A DNA stretch of 44,077 nucleotides from the NCBI GenBank assembly GCA_943788835.1, contig CALSRU010000005.1:367501-411577 (forward strand), read 5' to 3'. Shown here one piece after another: positions 37,701 through 44,077 of this stretch (within the stretch, counting starts at the first letter, position 1; the number at the start of each line of letters is the position of its first letter). A program made the translations under genes and the position numbers. This stretch comes from an uncultured Pseudomonadales bacterium. Its GTDB lineage: Bacteria; Pseudomonadota; Gammaproteobacteria; Pseudomonadales; UBA7434. Under the pieces are notes generated by a model that saw only the letters and a program-made list of their open reading frames with translations, was not told the origin of the DNA and made no database searches.

Positions 37701-39806
37701 GGTGAAAAAGAAGTTTCTGGTCACGATACCGTGAGGTACTTGCATGTTAGTGAAGCGAAAAGAATAAAGCTATCGGCTTTGGTCGAAGGGTCTGATTACG
37801 TGGGGTTGTTGGCACACCGAGATTATTATGGTGAAAATTACTTAAAAGATCTCCTGTTAGCCTCGAGATACGTGGAGACTGAAATTGTTGGTAAGTCTAC
37901 GTATTACGAATTGGTTGAGTCGAACGTTGTTGAAAAAATTAACGCTCGGCCTTATACCTTCTCCAACCAACTTAATAAATATTGCTCTGTGATAAAAGCG
38001 GGTCGCTTTCTGGGTGGGAGCCAGACCGTTAGCACGTGGCTGCAAGCAGTGGCGGTCGAGCCTGTGTATGAAAGCGGGGGTTTTAGTGTGGACCCATTCA
38101 ACTACTGTAAAAATGGCCTCGCTGATGATAAAGAATTCAACCGGGTAAGGGTTATGGTTGACGATATTAGTGGCCTTGATATTGGTACACCGGTCGGGCA
38201 GCTTCAATCTGCTGGAGAGAAGGTATTGCCGGCTAGAGATGTTGAGCAGGAATTAGACAGTCAAACTGGCAGTTTATTTAGTAAGCTCTTTTCTACTGTA
38301 AATCAGCAAAACATATCTTTCAGTGTGTTTCAGGACTGTTGGCAAGTTAATTCGGAATTAGAGAGCGGCAAGCATACTTATCTCTATCAAAAAGCTGATC
38401 ACAAAGTTGCTGATTTAAATTCAATTGTTGATGGTATCTTACCGCTGCATTTGGATATTGATGTCGGTCTAAATATTCGATGGGTGACATTATTTTTTGA
38501 TGAAAAAATGAACCGGCTGAGTCATGTTATTGTACCGGCTAATCAAAATCATTCAATTAGGCTTCCAGAAAAAACCATGTGGCTCAGATTTGGTCTGAGA
38601 ATCTTTGGTTCAGGTCGAGCGAATATTCGAAAAGTCATTTTTGGTCATAAGCAGTCTGAGCCTATCTCGATAGTCAAGCAGAGCCAAATATTACTTCTGA
38701 CAAACAACTATCCTTCTTACGCCGACCTCTATAAAAATGCTTTTGTTCATCGTCGGGTTTTAGGCTACAAGAAAAGCGGTTTAGATGTTGACGTATTTCG
38801 AATGAAGCAGGCGTTAGACACCTCTTTCCATGAATTTGAAAGTATAAAATGTACTACGGGTTCCTCATGCCAGCTGGATTATATGCTGTCACAAGGAAGC
38901 TACAATCACGTTTTGGTCCATTTTTTAGATGAAGCTATGTGGGCTGTGTTAAAAAAATATATCAATAAAGTGAAGGTGACCGTGTGGTTACATGGCGCCG
39001 AAATCCAGTCTTATCATCGGCGATCATTTTTATATGAGAATGAAAATGTGTTGAGAAAAGCTAAGGTATTGAGTGATTACAGGTCAAAATTTTGGCTTGA
39101 TATTTTCAGTCATTCTTACCCGAACTTGAATTTTATTTTTGTTTCAAGGCATTTCGCTGGCGAAGTTATGGAGGATCTCGATGTAAAGTTGAATAAAGAT
39201 AAATTCCAGATTATTCACAACCCAATAGACACCACATTATTTGATTACTCAGTTAAGAGTGGTGAGCTGAGAAAAAAAATATTAATGATCAGGCCTTTTG
39301 CTTCGAAGGTTTATGCCAATGATTTAGCTGTGAAGGCTATTGAGCGTCTCTCACAGTATGAATGGTTTCAAGAGCTTAGTTTTACCATAGTAGGTGACGG
39401 AGTTTTGTTCGATCAAACAGTTGAACCATTGAGGGACCTCCCTAATGTGAGGATTGAGCAGTGTTTTTTGCAGCAGGATGAGATAGCAGAGTTGCATAAG
39501 GCCCATGGAATTTTTCTTTGTCCGAGTCGTATGGATACCCAAGGTGTGTCAAGAGATGAGGCGATGTCTTCGGGGTTGGTGCCAATAACAAATTCTGTGG
39601 GAGCGATCCCTGACTTTGTTACTGACGAAAGTTGTATGTTGGCAGCGGCTGAGGATTTCATAGGTATTGCTACTGCTATTGAGGAGCTGTATTTCGATGA
39701 GAATCTTTTTTTGAATATGTCGAGAGCTGCGCAAAAGAATGTTCGCGAGAATAGATCTCTGTCAGATGTTCTAGTTAAGGAGTTGAAGGTGATTAATGAT
39801 GATTAG
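34740..39806 (+). CDS. giant fusion: FkbM methyltransferase, repeat coiled coil, CgeB-type, GT2-like and GT4 glycosyltransferase
   Basis: 1688 residues without a signal peptide, so cytosolic. Domains in order: FkbM-type SAM methyltransferase (about 50-225; motif I VLDIGANIGNH 61-71, KIDVEGMELKVLKG 163-176). A coiled coil spans about 275-480 and contains 28-residue tandem repeats (342-441). A CgeB/DUF3880-like glycosyltransferase is at about 625-930 (KIACVMDDFTYHSF, FWNKEDPVHF, FAGAYYARYPERT). A GT2-like remnant is at about 947-1150 (VILFGYAESKG..). A beta-rich segment follows at about 1195-1310, then a GT4 glycosyltransferase at 1317-1688 (ILLLTNNYPSYADLYKN, VSRHFAGEV, IIHNPIDTTLF, LCPSRMDTQGVSRDEAMSSG). 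It probably builds, and may methyl-cap, the exported glycan. Domain edges are by eye. Confidence 0.8.
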   Translation: MNTEDLDATTIELSVDGAVYKIVMPDMASDYIQNRVATELEPYELEMLRDMKSHLSATDLVLDIGANIGNHTFYLAEVVGCKVVAFEPNESLVAAMQQSVQLNNNSNRVVIESCALGEESNICEFEKLIPENIGSQKLVCGHGDMQVRTLDEFTFNEPVKMLKIDVEGMELKVLKGAKKLIACDAPIIYVEALELSDFEVLHGFFADLEYAYLDTFNATPTHVFVPASKLNLSGDMFKSSHFKSASKSYDIRSLQGKYKNVSILNASLNESLSREKLKRSAEQSGLQEESEKRRFKLDEANKKYKGLCENYTDLKKNFEKAELRHKKVAVELEAEIEQKNSACNEKDRELDRLQSELVNQTFELEEANVACDEKDRELGRLQSELVNQTFELEEANVACDEKDRELGRLQSELVNQTLELEEATLAGKEKDNKLGQLKSEIKKQGRKNKTILDEQNELRDKLNKANRLYRDVTGSLDELKAKHRDSLNVYGENGLRWLEPVANLVGPIPLLSRYVARRCTRLAKSAYVDDNFSRLFLASLAWRLDPKPYRQKWYGFQLYKAGLMVRATEVLDIVRGEVRFSESEERIYQNLVANHCGAQLIHHENESNRIPLQNEIEVATFSVDRPIAELKIACVMDDFTYHSFAPECILEQLAPESWEQHISNISADMLFVESAWRGVDEKWAGKVNHTSSELRELIDWCRKKKIPTVFWNKEDPVHFNTFLTTAAQFDYVFTTDLDCLGGYKRALGHDRVYFLPFACQPKMHNPIEIYERKDAFCFAGAYYARYPERTNVLDNFTRIFPDYKPLEIYDRNFGKANTDYKFPEAYAKYIVGTLPFNEIDKAYKGYNYAINLNSIINSQTMFARRVYELLASNTITVSNYSKSLDVIFGSLIFSSDCGKQIVERLRVMSEQDKSKVRLAGLRKVMSEHTYQDRLAYIASKMRGQVVSGFSPLVILFGYAESKGALNNMLDSYKRQTYINSRLIIVMSGEKEVSGHDTVRYLHVSEAKRIKLSALVEGSDYVGLLAHRDYYGENYLKDLLLASRYVETEIVGKSTYYELVESNVVEKINARPYTFSNQLNKYCSVIKAGRFLGGSQTVSTWLQAVAVEPVYESGGFSVDPFNYCKNGLADDKEFNRVRVMVDDISGLDIGTPVGQLQSAGEKVLPARDVEQELDSQTGSLFSKLFSTVNQQNISFSVFQDCWQVNSELESGKHTYLYQKADHKVADLNSIVDGILPLHLDIDVGLNIRWVTLFFDEKMNRLSHVIVPANQNHSIRLPEKTMWLRFGLRIFGSGRANIRKVIFGHKQSEPISIVKQSQILLLTNNYPSYADLYKNAFVHRRVLGYKKSGLDVDVFRMKQALDTSFHEFESIKCTTGSSCQLDYMLSQGSYNHVLVHFLDEAMWAVLKKYINKVKVTVWLHGAEIQSYHRRSFLYENENVLRKAKVLSDYRSKFWLDIFSHSYPNLNFIFVSRHFAGEVMEDLDVKLNKDKFQIIHNPIDTTLFDYSVKSGELRKKILMIRPFASKVYANDLAVKAIERLSQYEWFQELSFTIVGDGVLFDQTVEPLRDLPNVRIEQCFLQQDEIAELHKAHGIFLCPSRMDTQGVSRDEAMSSGLVPITNSVGAIPDFVTDESCMLAAAEDFIGIATAIEELYFDENLFLNMSRAAQKNVRENRSLSDVLVKELKVINDD
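35763..36062 (+). repeat. 84-bp in-frame tandem repeat encoding a 28-residue coiled-coil unit
   Basis: Units at 35763-35846, 35847-35930 and 35931-36014, plus a diverged 48-base part-copy at 36015-36062. Units 1 and 2 differ at 5 of 84 bases, units 2 and 3 at 4 of 84. Each encodes a unit of the form ACDEKDRELGRLQSELVNQT + FELEEANV, four heptads long, so unit gain or loss would keep both the frame and the coil phase. Confidence 0.93.
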
Positions 39807-39917
39807 CTGCTGTGGTTTTTCAATTAGGGGGTTTGATTGAATTTAGGCATAATTGCAGTCAGTGCATGAGAGTTGACTTGAGTTAGTGCTCGAAAGTACA
39901 AGCGTTTGCCGAGTGAA

Positions 39918-41012
39918 TTAGAAATTGGCGGGCGGTCGTTTTTTAAGTTTTATTCCAGAAAAAACGAATATATTTGAATTGCATTTGACGAAGACCGACA
40001 GAGTGACCCCTCCCGGAAGGTCATTATGTTGTAATTCAATACTTTTTCTTGAATATGGGAATTTGATGACTCCATCCGGAGTATGTAGGTAAGCAGCAAA
40101 AGAAAATTCGTTTGCATCAATTTTTAATGATGATACGGAAATAGTAGTTGAGAGAGGGTTCGTCTTTTGATTGACTGAGAAATCAGTTTGAGCAATTTCT
40201 TGGCCGCGAGCTGTGAAATTGAATGGTGGGAAGTTCACGGATTTAGAGATTTCAGAAAAGATAATGTTGCGGTCTACTGGCTTATGACCCAGATCGCCTG
40301 GAATTACGACGAGTTCGCCGACCTTGTTTGGTGGGAGGGGGAGTTCGTCGGAGGTCAACAGATTGCAATGTGCGCGATATTCAGGATCAGATTTATTGGT
40401 GATTATTTTAAAGTTTGGTATTGAACCGGTGTATTTGAAGCGCTCTATGATAGATATTCTCTCAGGATAATTTTTGGAAAACTCGCCAATGGTCTTCCCT
40501 GCAAGAATATTGCTTTCTATCTCAGAAATTGCGGAAGCTATGTGGTAGTGTCGCAAGTCAATTTGTGGAATTTCAGCAATGGCTACTGAATTTTCGAGCT
40601 CGGATGCAATCATTAAGGCGCCGAAACCTCCCATTGAAGAGCCATAGATGACTATTTTTTCTATGCCACGTAGTGACGAAAAAGTCCGGATGATTTCTGA
40701 CAGATAGTGAGGGTAATCGTGGTTTTTCGAAATAAACCAGCATCCGGGGATTTTCGCGTGGTGAAGCGATGGGTCAGAAAAAAATAGTACGTTTTGATCG
40801 GAGTAGTCACCGTGCCAAGAGCTCCGATGAAACACCGGATTGTGAATGTTGTTTGGAGATTGGGCAGACGGGAGGAAAACGATCAGGTTTTTTGATTCTG
40901 CATTTAAAAAAAACTTGCAGTCAACTCTCTCGCCATTCGCCAATATGTGGGTGTCAACTCCAGAGTTTACCTGCCTTAAATTTAACCCAGATAATGTGAC
41001 GTTACCATTCAT
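39918..41012 (-). CDS. alpha/beta-hydrolase-like protein of the polysaccharide locus
   Basis: 364 residues, no signal peptide. The nucleophile elbow GSSMGG (124-129, Ser126) follows the strand IEKIVIY. Asp209 (NKSDPEYRAH) and His243 (PGDLGHKP) are placed to complete a Ser-Asp-His triad. A C-terminal part of about 100 residues (from about 265) looks beta-rich. It might act as an O-acyl esterase or acyltransferase on the glycan; the substrate is unknown. It starts 3 bases after the stop of the GT4 gene (41016), so the two form an operon, and it converges with the large fusion gene over a 111-base gap with no clear terminator. Confidence 0.65.
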   Translation of the reverse strand: MNGNVTLSGLNLRQVNSGVDTHILANGERVDCKFFLNAESKNLIVFLPSAQSPNNIHNPVFHRSSWHGDYSDQNVLFFSDPSLHHAKIPGCWFISKNHDYPHYLSEIIRTFSSLRGIEKIVIYGSSMGGFGALMIASELENSVAIAEIPQIDLRHYHIASAISEIESNILAGKTIGEFSKNYPERISIIERFKYTGSIPNFKIITNKSDPEYRAHCNLLTSDELPLPPNKVGELVVIPGDLGHKPVDRNIIFSEISKSVNFPPFNFTARGQEIAQTDFSVNQKTNPLSTTISVSSLKIDANEFSFAAYLHTPDGVIKFPYSRKSIELQHNDLPGGVTLSVFVKCNSNIFVFSGIKLKKRPPANF

Positions 41013-41015
41013 GCG

Positions 41016-42875
41016 CTACTTCTCCGACGTGCTAAAGCTGATCGCTCGTAAATAACTCTTACCTGACTCACTCCAGGTGCGCTGACGGCTTACAAATTTC
41101 AGTCCTCGCGCAGCTAACTCGGTTATTCTTTCCTGGTCGTTAATAAGGTCGCTTAGCTTGGCATGCAAGTCCTCTTCGTCATTAGGTCTTATCACCACCG
41201 CGTTGTCTTCCCCCCCAATAAGTTCGATTATGGGGTTGAGTCTGGATACTATAATTGGCTTGCCGTTAGCCATGGCTTCAAGTGGTTTTAGGGGCGGGAC
41301 AATATTACAAACTTTGTCTGGGTTTCTTGGATAGATGCAAATATCAACAGCCGAGTAATATTGCTGTGCTTTGCTGTAGCTTAGTCTGCCAGTAAAGCGC
41401 ACATATTTGGTAAGGCCTAGCTCGCAGCATAGCTCATGTAAATGGCGTACGTGTCCGCCGTCCCCTACGAGTATCGCATAGGTTTCTTGGCCTTCTTTTT
41501 TCAAACGGTTTATAGCCTTTAGTAATGTATCTAATCCTTCGTATTTTTCCATTGAGCCAATAAACCCTACTACGGTACTGTTGAAAGGTATATTGAGCTC
41601 TTGTCGGATTTCGTGCTTCCGATCTTGAGTTTTAATAGGGGCGGTTGTCGCGTTTAAGGCTAGCTGTATTTTTTCTGCTGGTACACCTCTGGAAATTAAG
41701 GCACGCTTCAATTCACCAGATAAGGTGATGACATGATCAGCTTTATCGGCAATTTGTGTTTCAAGCCTGCGGGCCAGATGAAACCGTTCTGTATTTTCCC
41801 AGTCCTTAATTTTACTGGCCATTGTGTATTCCCATATTCCGCGCACATCATAAATAAATGGTATGCCTGTTTCGCGGCTAGCTATTAGTGCAGGCAGTGC
41901 ATTGACGTAGTTAGAGGCTGCAATAACATGCGTGATGTTTTGTTCGCGAATATGGCCGATTAGGGTTTCAGTAGCTTGGGCGATGTATTCGTTAAGAGGT
42001 AGTTCTGCTAAGTTGGTGGAGCGGTACCGATAGTATTTAATCCCATCGATTAGCTCTTCTGTTTCGGGCTCAATGCTTTTTAGCGCGTCTTTTCTATCCC
42101 ATGGGTAGCCAGGGCGGGATACGCACTCAATGTGTTCTCCAAGGTCTTTTATTGCGAGGGCGATACGATGTGTGCGTACGGCATAGCCGTTGGTATGGAA
42201 GGGAAAGGACGTATGGCAAACATACATGGTTTTCGATGGAAGATTGAGCCGATTCGCCACAGGTACTGGGATAACGATTCCTTTACTGAATATAACTGCC
42301 TCAGAATGAATTCTCGCTGCTTTGATTTTTTCTTGTTTCGAACATGTGGCCGCAACGTCATTAATTTTTAGTATGCGACTAGCTTCTTCTAGGTTGCCCG
42401 CTTGGTAGAGTAAAAACCCTAGTTGTTTCTGGCTTTGTGCATCTTCCCTAATTGAAAGAGCCTCTTTAGTTAGTTCGGCGCCAATGTTTGCATCTGATGC
42501 AGCTGTTATCTTTGCAACTTCAAGCAGCAAAGAATGCAGGTCGGTTTCCTTTCCACTCAATTCGCGGCAGGTTCTAATCAAATGTTGAGCGGCTGTTTGC
42601 TCGCCGTTTGCCACCTGCAATGCAATGTGTCTTATTTTTTGTTCTTCGCTAAAGTCTGCTGGTGCTTTTTTGCTTAATACTAATGGAGGCGAAGACGCGA
42701 GCGTTTGATGCCGTTTGAAAATGCCATATAAATTTTTTGGTAGGAGTAGTGCAGCCTTAACAGATAGCCTTGCTTCGGCTACTAATTTACCGACTTCATA
42801 GTATGTTGTGGTTTCAATTGTAGACCGATAGCTCTTTAAAAAGTCTTTTTTTTCAGTCACGGGGTTTTCTCGCAA
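41016..42875 (-). CDS. GT4 family glycosyltransferase with N-terminal helical extension
   Basis: 619 residues. Residues about 75-200 are helical and repeat-like (QVANGEQTAAQHLIRTC, LLYQAGNLEEASRIL, TPR-like). The GT-B domain runs from about 217 (MYVCHTSFPFHTNGYAVRTHRI, donor/acceptor fold). It includes YDVRGIWEYTMASK, the second Rossmann fold VVGFIGSMEKYEGLDTLL, VGDGGHVRHLHELC and PLKPLEAMANGKPIIVS, whose glutamate belongs to the E-x7-E type motif. It is a retaining enzyme class using NDP-sugar donors. It is transcribed on the minus strand ahead of the hydrolase gene. Confidence 0.88.
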   Translation of the reverse strand: MRENPVTEKKDFLKSYRSTIETTTYYEVGKLVAEARLSVKAALLLPKNLYGIFKRHQTLASSPPLVLSKKAPADFSEEQKIRHIALQVANGEQTAAQHLIRTCRELSGKETDLHSLLLEVAKITAASDANIGAELTKEALSIREDAQSQKQLGFLLYQAGNLEEASRILKINDVAATCSKQEKIKAARIHSEAVIFSKGIVIPVPVANRLNLPSKTMYVCHTSFPFHTNGYAVRTHRIALAIKDLGEHIECVSRPGYPWDRKDALKSIEPETEELIDGIKYYRYRSTNLAELPLNEYIAQATETLIGHIREQNITHVIAASNYVNALPALIASRETGIPFIYDVRGIWEYTMASKIKDWENTERFHLARRLETQIADKADHVITLSGELKRALISRGVPAEKIQLALNATTAPIKTQDRKHEIRQELNIPFNSTVVGFIGSMEKYEGLDTLLKAINRLKKEGQETYAILVGDGGHVRHLHELCCELGLTKYVRFTGRLSYSKAQQYYSAVDICIYPRNPDKVCNIVPPLKPLEAMANGKPIIVSRLNPIIELIGGEDNAVVIRPNDEEDLHAKLSDLINDQERITELAARGLKFVSRQRTWSESGKSYLRAISFSTSEK

Positions 42876-43107
42876 AGTTAACGGTTTCTACTGCAACGAT
42901 CGTCTAATCACTAGGGGGCTTATTCTAAATGGGTTTCCCATATATTGGTAAGGCTTAATATGAGCTATTGTAAAGCGTATAAGCAATCTGCCGATCGACA
43001 AGAAGTTTATGCAGAAGGCTTTGCTTTACTAGCAGCAGCTTATGGTAAGCCGGATTAGTCTGCTTTAATTTGTGTTCTCTCATTTGTATGATGCGGCAAG
43101 TATTAGC
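42876..43107. other. 232-bp gap between two minus-strand glycosyltransferase genes
   Basis: AT-rich. One plus-strand frame (ATG 42960 to TAG at 43058, about 32 codons) has no ribosome binding site and no recognised family; I do not call it. No hairpin with T run is seen, so the GT2 and GT4 genes may or may not be cotranscribed. Confidence 0.4.
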
Positions 43108-43968
43108 TTAGGAAATTCTTTTCTGCACATTGATGACGCTATAGCACGCCCAGCATTTCAGCTTATGTTTGCTGAAGAAAGATAATAGGGTGTGGTGGTT
43201 CTCCAAGCTCGTTTGCAGTTTGTATACTAAAAATAAGCGCATCATAGGATTCTTCGAAGTGATTATTTTATGCTTTCTCGCTAACCGAAAAACGCCAAGA
43301 AATTTCTTTTTAGTATCTTTAGATATTTGATCTTCGTGCAGGTCATTTTTGATAAAAGCGATATCCCAATCGTAAATAATTATACTGTTATGATCAATCG
43401 CATCTAAATACATATCCCAATCTTGGCATGAGGGTAGGTTGGTAAATTGCATTTTTTCAGTGGCTTTTTTCGAAAAAACAATGCCGCCTAAAGGGCCTAA
43501 GCAGTTTTCATACTTAAGGCGCTGTTTAATGCGATGAGGCTGGCTGGCCATGTTTTTTAATAGGTGTTGCTTTTTGTATGCGGCACCAGTTTTTGTGACT
43601 ACCTTTCGCGCAGTCACTAAAAAATCAAAGCAGGTTGGTTCGCGCAAATGGCTAATAATGCCCTCAAGCCAATCATCAGTAATACTGTCGTCAGAGTCAT
43701 GAAAGTGAATAAACTCTCCCGATGCGCTTTCAAGGCCCTGTTGTCTTGCCTTTGGTGCGCCTGAAGGCATGCTCAAAGTGAGCATTTTGCAGCGTGCTTT
43801 CAAGGTGTTGCTGGGTAGCTGGAGCTCTGGAGACGAGCCGTCGTCGACAACAATAATCTCAACATCATCAAGGCAATGAGTTTGTGTGACTTGTTGATCG
43901 ATTGTTAGTAGCAGTTGCTCTAGTAGCGCCTGTCTGTTTCGGGACGGGATGATGATGCTTAATAGCAT
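43108..43968 (-). CDS. GT2 family glycosyltransferase
   Basis: 286 residues with a GT-A fold. MLLSIIIPSRNRQALLEQLL opens the nucleotide-binding domain, then VEIIVVDDGSSPE, GAPKARQQGLESASGEFIHFHDSDD with the metal-binding DSD at about 92-94, and CQDWDMYLDAI near the catalytic acid. The C-terminal part is basic and hydrophobic, without clear membrane helices. It probably adds a sugar to the same surface glycan as the neighbouring GT4. The ribosome binding site is weak. Confidence 0.88.
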   Translation of the reverse strand: MLLSIIIPSRNRQALLEQLLLTIDQQVTQTHCLDDVEIIVVDDGSSPELQLPSNTLKARCKMLTLSMPSGAPKARQQGLESASGEFIHFHDSDDSITDDWLEGIISHLREPTCFDFLVTARKVVTKTGAAYKKQHLLKNMASQPHRIKQRLKYENCLGPLGGIVFSKKATEKMQFTNLPSCQDWDMYLDAIDHNSIIIYDWDIAFIKNDLHEDQISKDTKKKFLGVFRLARKHKIITSKNPMMRLFLVYKLQTSLENHHTLLSFFSKHKLKCWACYSVINVQKRIS

Positions 43969-44004
43969 AAAAGTTCAAGTAGTAAGGTATCAATAGCCGG
44001 TTTC

Positions 44005-44077
44005 TTATTGTTTGACTGTTTTTCGCTGAGCGCGCTGCTTCAGCAGTAAAGCGCCCAAGCCACTGATGAACAAAATC
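44005..44077 (-). CDS. partial C-terminus of a membrane-anchored protein
   Basis: The last 73 bases on the minus strand form an open frame ending in TAA (44005-44007). It encodes a hydrophobic piece (ILFISGLGALLL) and a basic tail (KQRAQRKTVKQ). This looks like the end of a membrane protein or of a C-terminal sorting signal. The rest lies outside the window, so no family can be given. Confidence 0.35.
   Translation of the reverse strand, partial: ILFISGLGALLLKQRAQRKTVKQ

Noticed and set aside
42960..43058. 32-codon plus-strand frame in the gap between GT genes
   Set aside because: No ribosome binding site, no family, and too short to call.

Overview
The window looks like chromosome of a marine-type gammaproteobacterium, perhaps near Cellvibrionales/Pseudomonadales. 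That placement is inferred from gene order, a birA-coaX pair with CoaX instead of CoaA, a PEP-CTERM protein behind a sigma-54 promoter, and the style of the ribosomal proteins and EF-Tu; no tree was made. The backbone follows the order known from the E. coli rrnB-birA-thrU-tyrU-glyT-thrT-tufB-secE-nusG-rplKAJL-rpoBC region, but it is interrupted in several places.

Layout. 1-3.53 kb: end of the 16S-23S spacer with boxB/boxA, a full 23S rRNA, a 5S rRNA and the operon terminator. 3.7-5.7 kb: a DUF3445 (heme-dependent oxidative N-demethylase alpha-like) gene, then a PEP-CTERM exoprotein gene with a clear -24/-12 promoter and two upstream copies of a 17-bp motif. 5.8-7.8 kb: birA, coaX and tRNA-Thr(UGU). 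7.8-15.0 kb: accessory block of about 7.2 kb that separates tRNA-Thr(UGU) from tRNA-Tyr. It holds a frameshifted outer-membrane barrel gene, a sulfatase, a DmdC-like acyl-CoA dehydrogenase, two overlapping genes for secreted proteins with a shared 'VPxLP' C-terminal anchor (one a cyclophilin), and a small Ala-rich lipoprotein. 15.0-29.6 kb: tRNA-Tyr-Gly-Thr, tuf, tRNA-Trp, secE, nusG, rplK, rplA, rplJ, rplL, rpoB and rpoC (TTG start), with the expected leader, attenuator and RNase III-type hairpins and a strong terminator after rpoC.

29.6-44.1 kb: a surface polysaccharide locus in place of the rpsL-rpsG-fusA operon that often follows rpoC. It has a KpsD-like outer-membrane export protein, KpsM (two frameshifts), KpsT and KpsE, i.e. 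an ABC-transporter-dependent (group 2-like) capsule exporter. Next comes a 1688-residue protein that joins an FkbM methyltransferase, a coiled coil with 28-residue tandem repeats, a CgeB-type glycosyltransferase, a GT2-like region, a beta-rich segment and a GT4 glycosyltransferase. On the opposite strand lie an alpha/beta hydrolase, a GT4 and a GT2 enzyme. The inferred scheme is that the glycosyltransferases build a glycan in the cytoplasm, the methyltransferase/coiled coil may cap and measure it, and KpsMT-E-D exports it.

The most interesting items are the methyltransferase-coiled coil-glycosyltransferase fusion, the paired motif upstream of the sigma-54 promoter, the split tRNA-tufB operon, and a set of single-base homopolymer insertions that break accessory genes while the 14 kb housekeeping block shows none.
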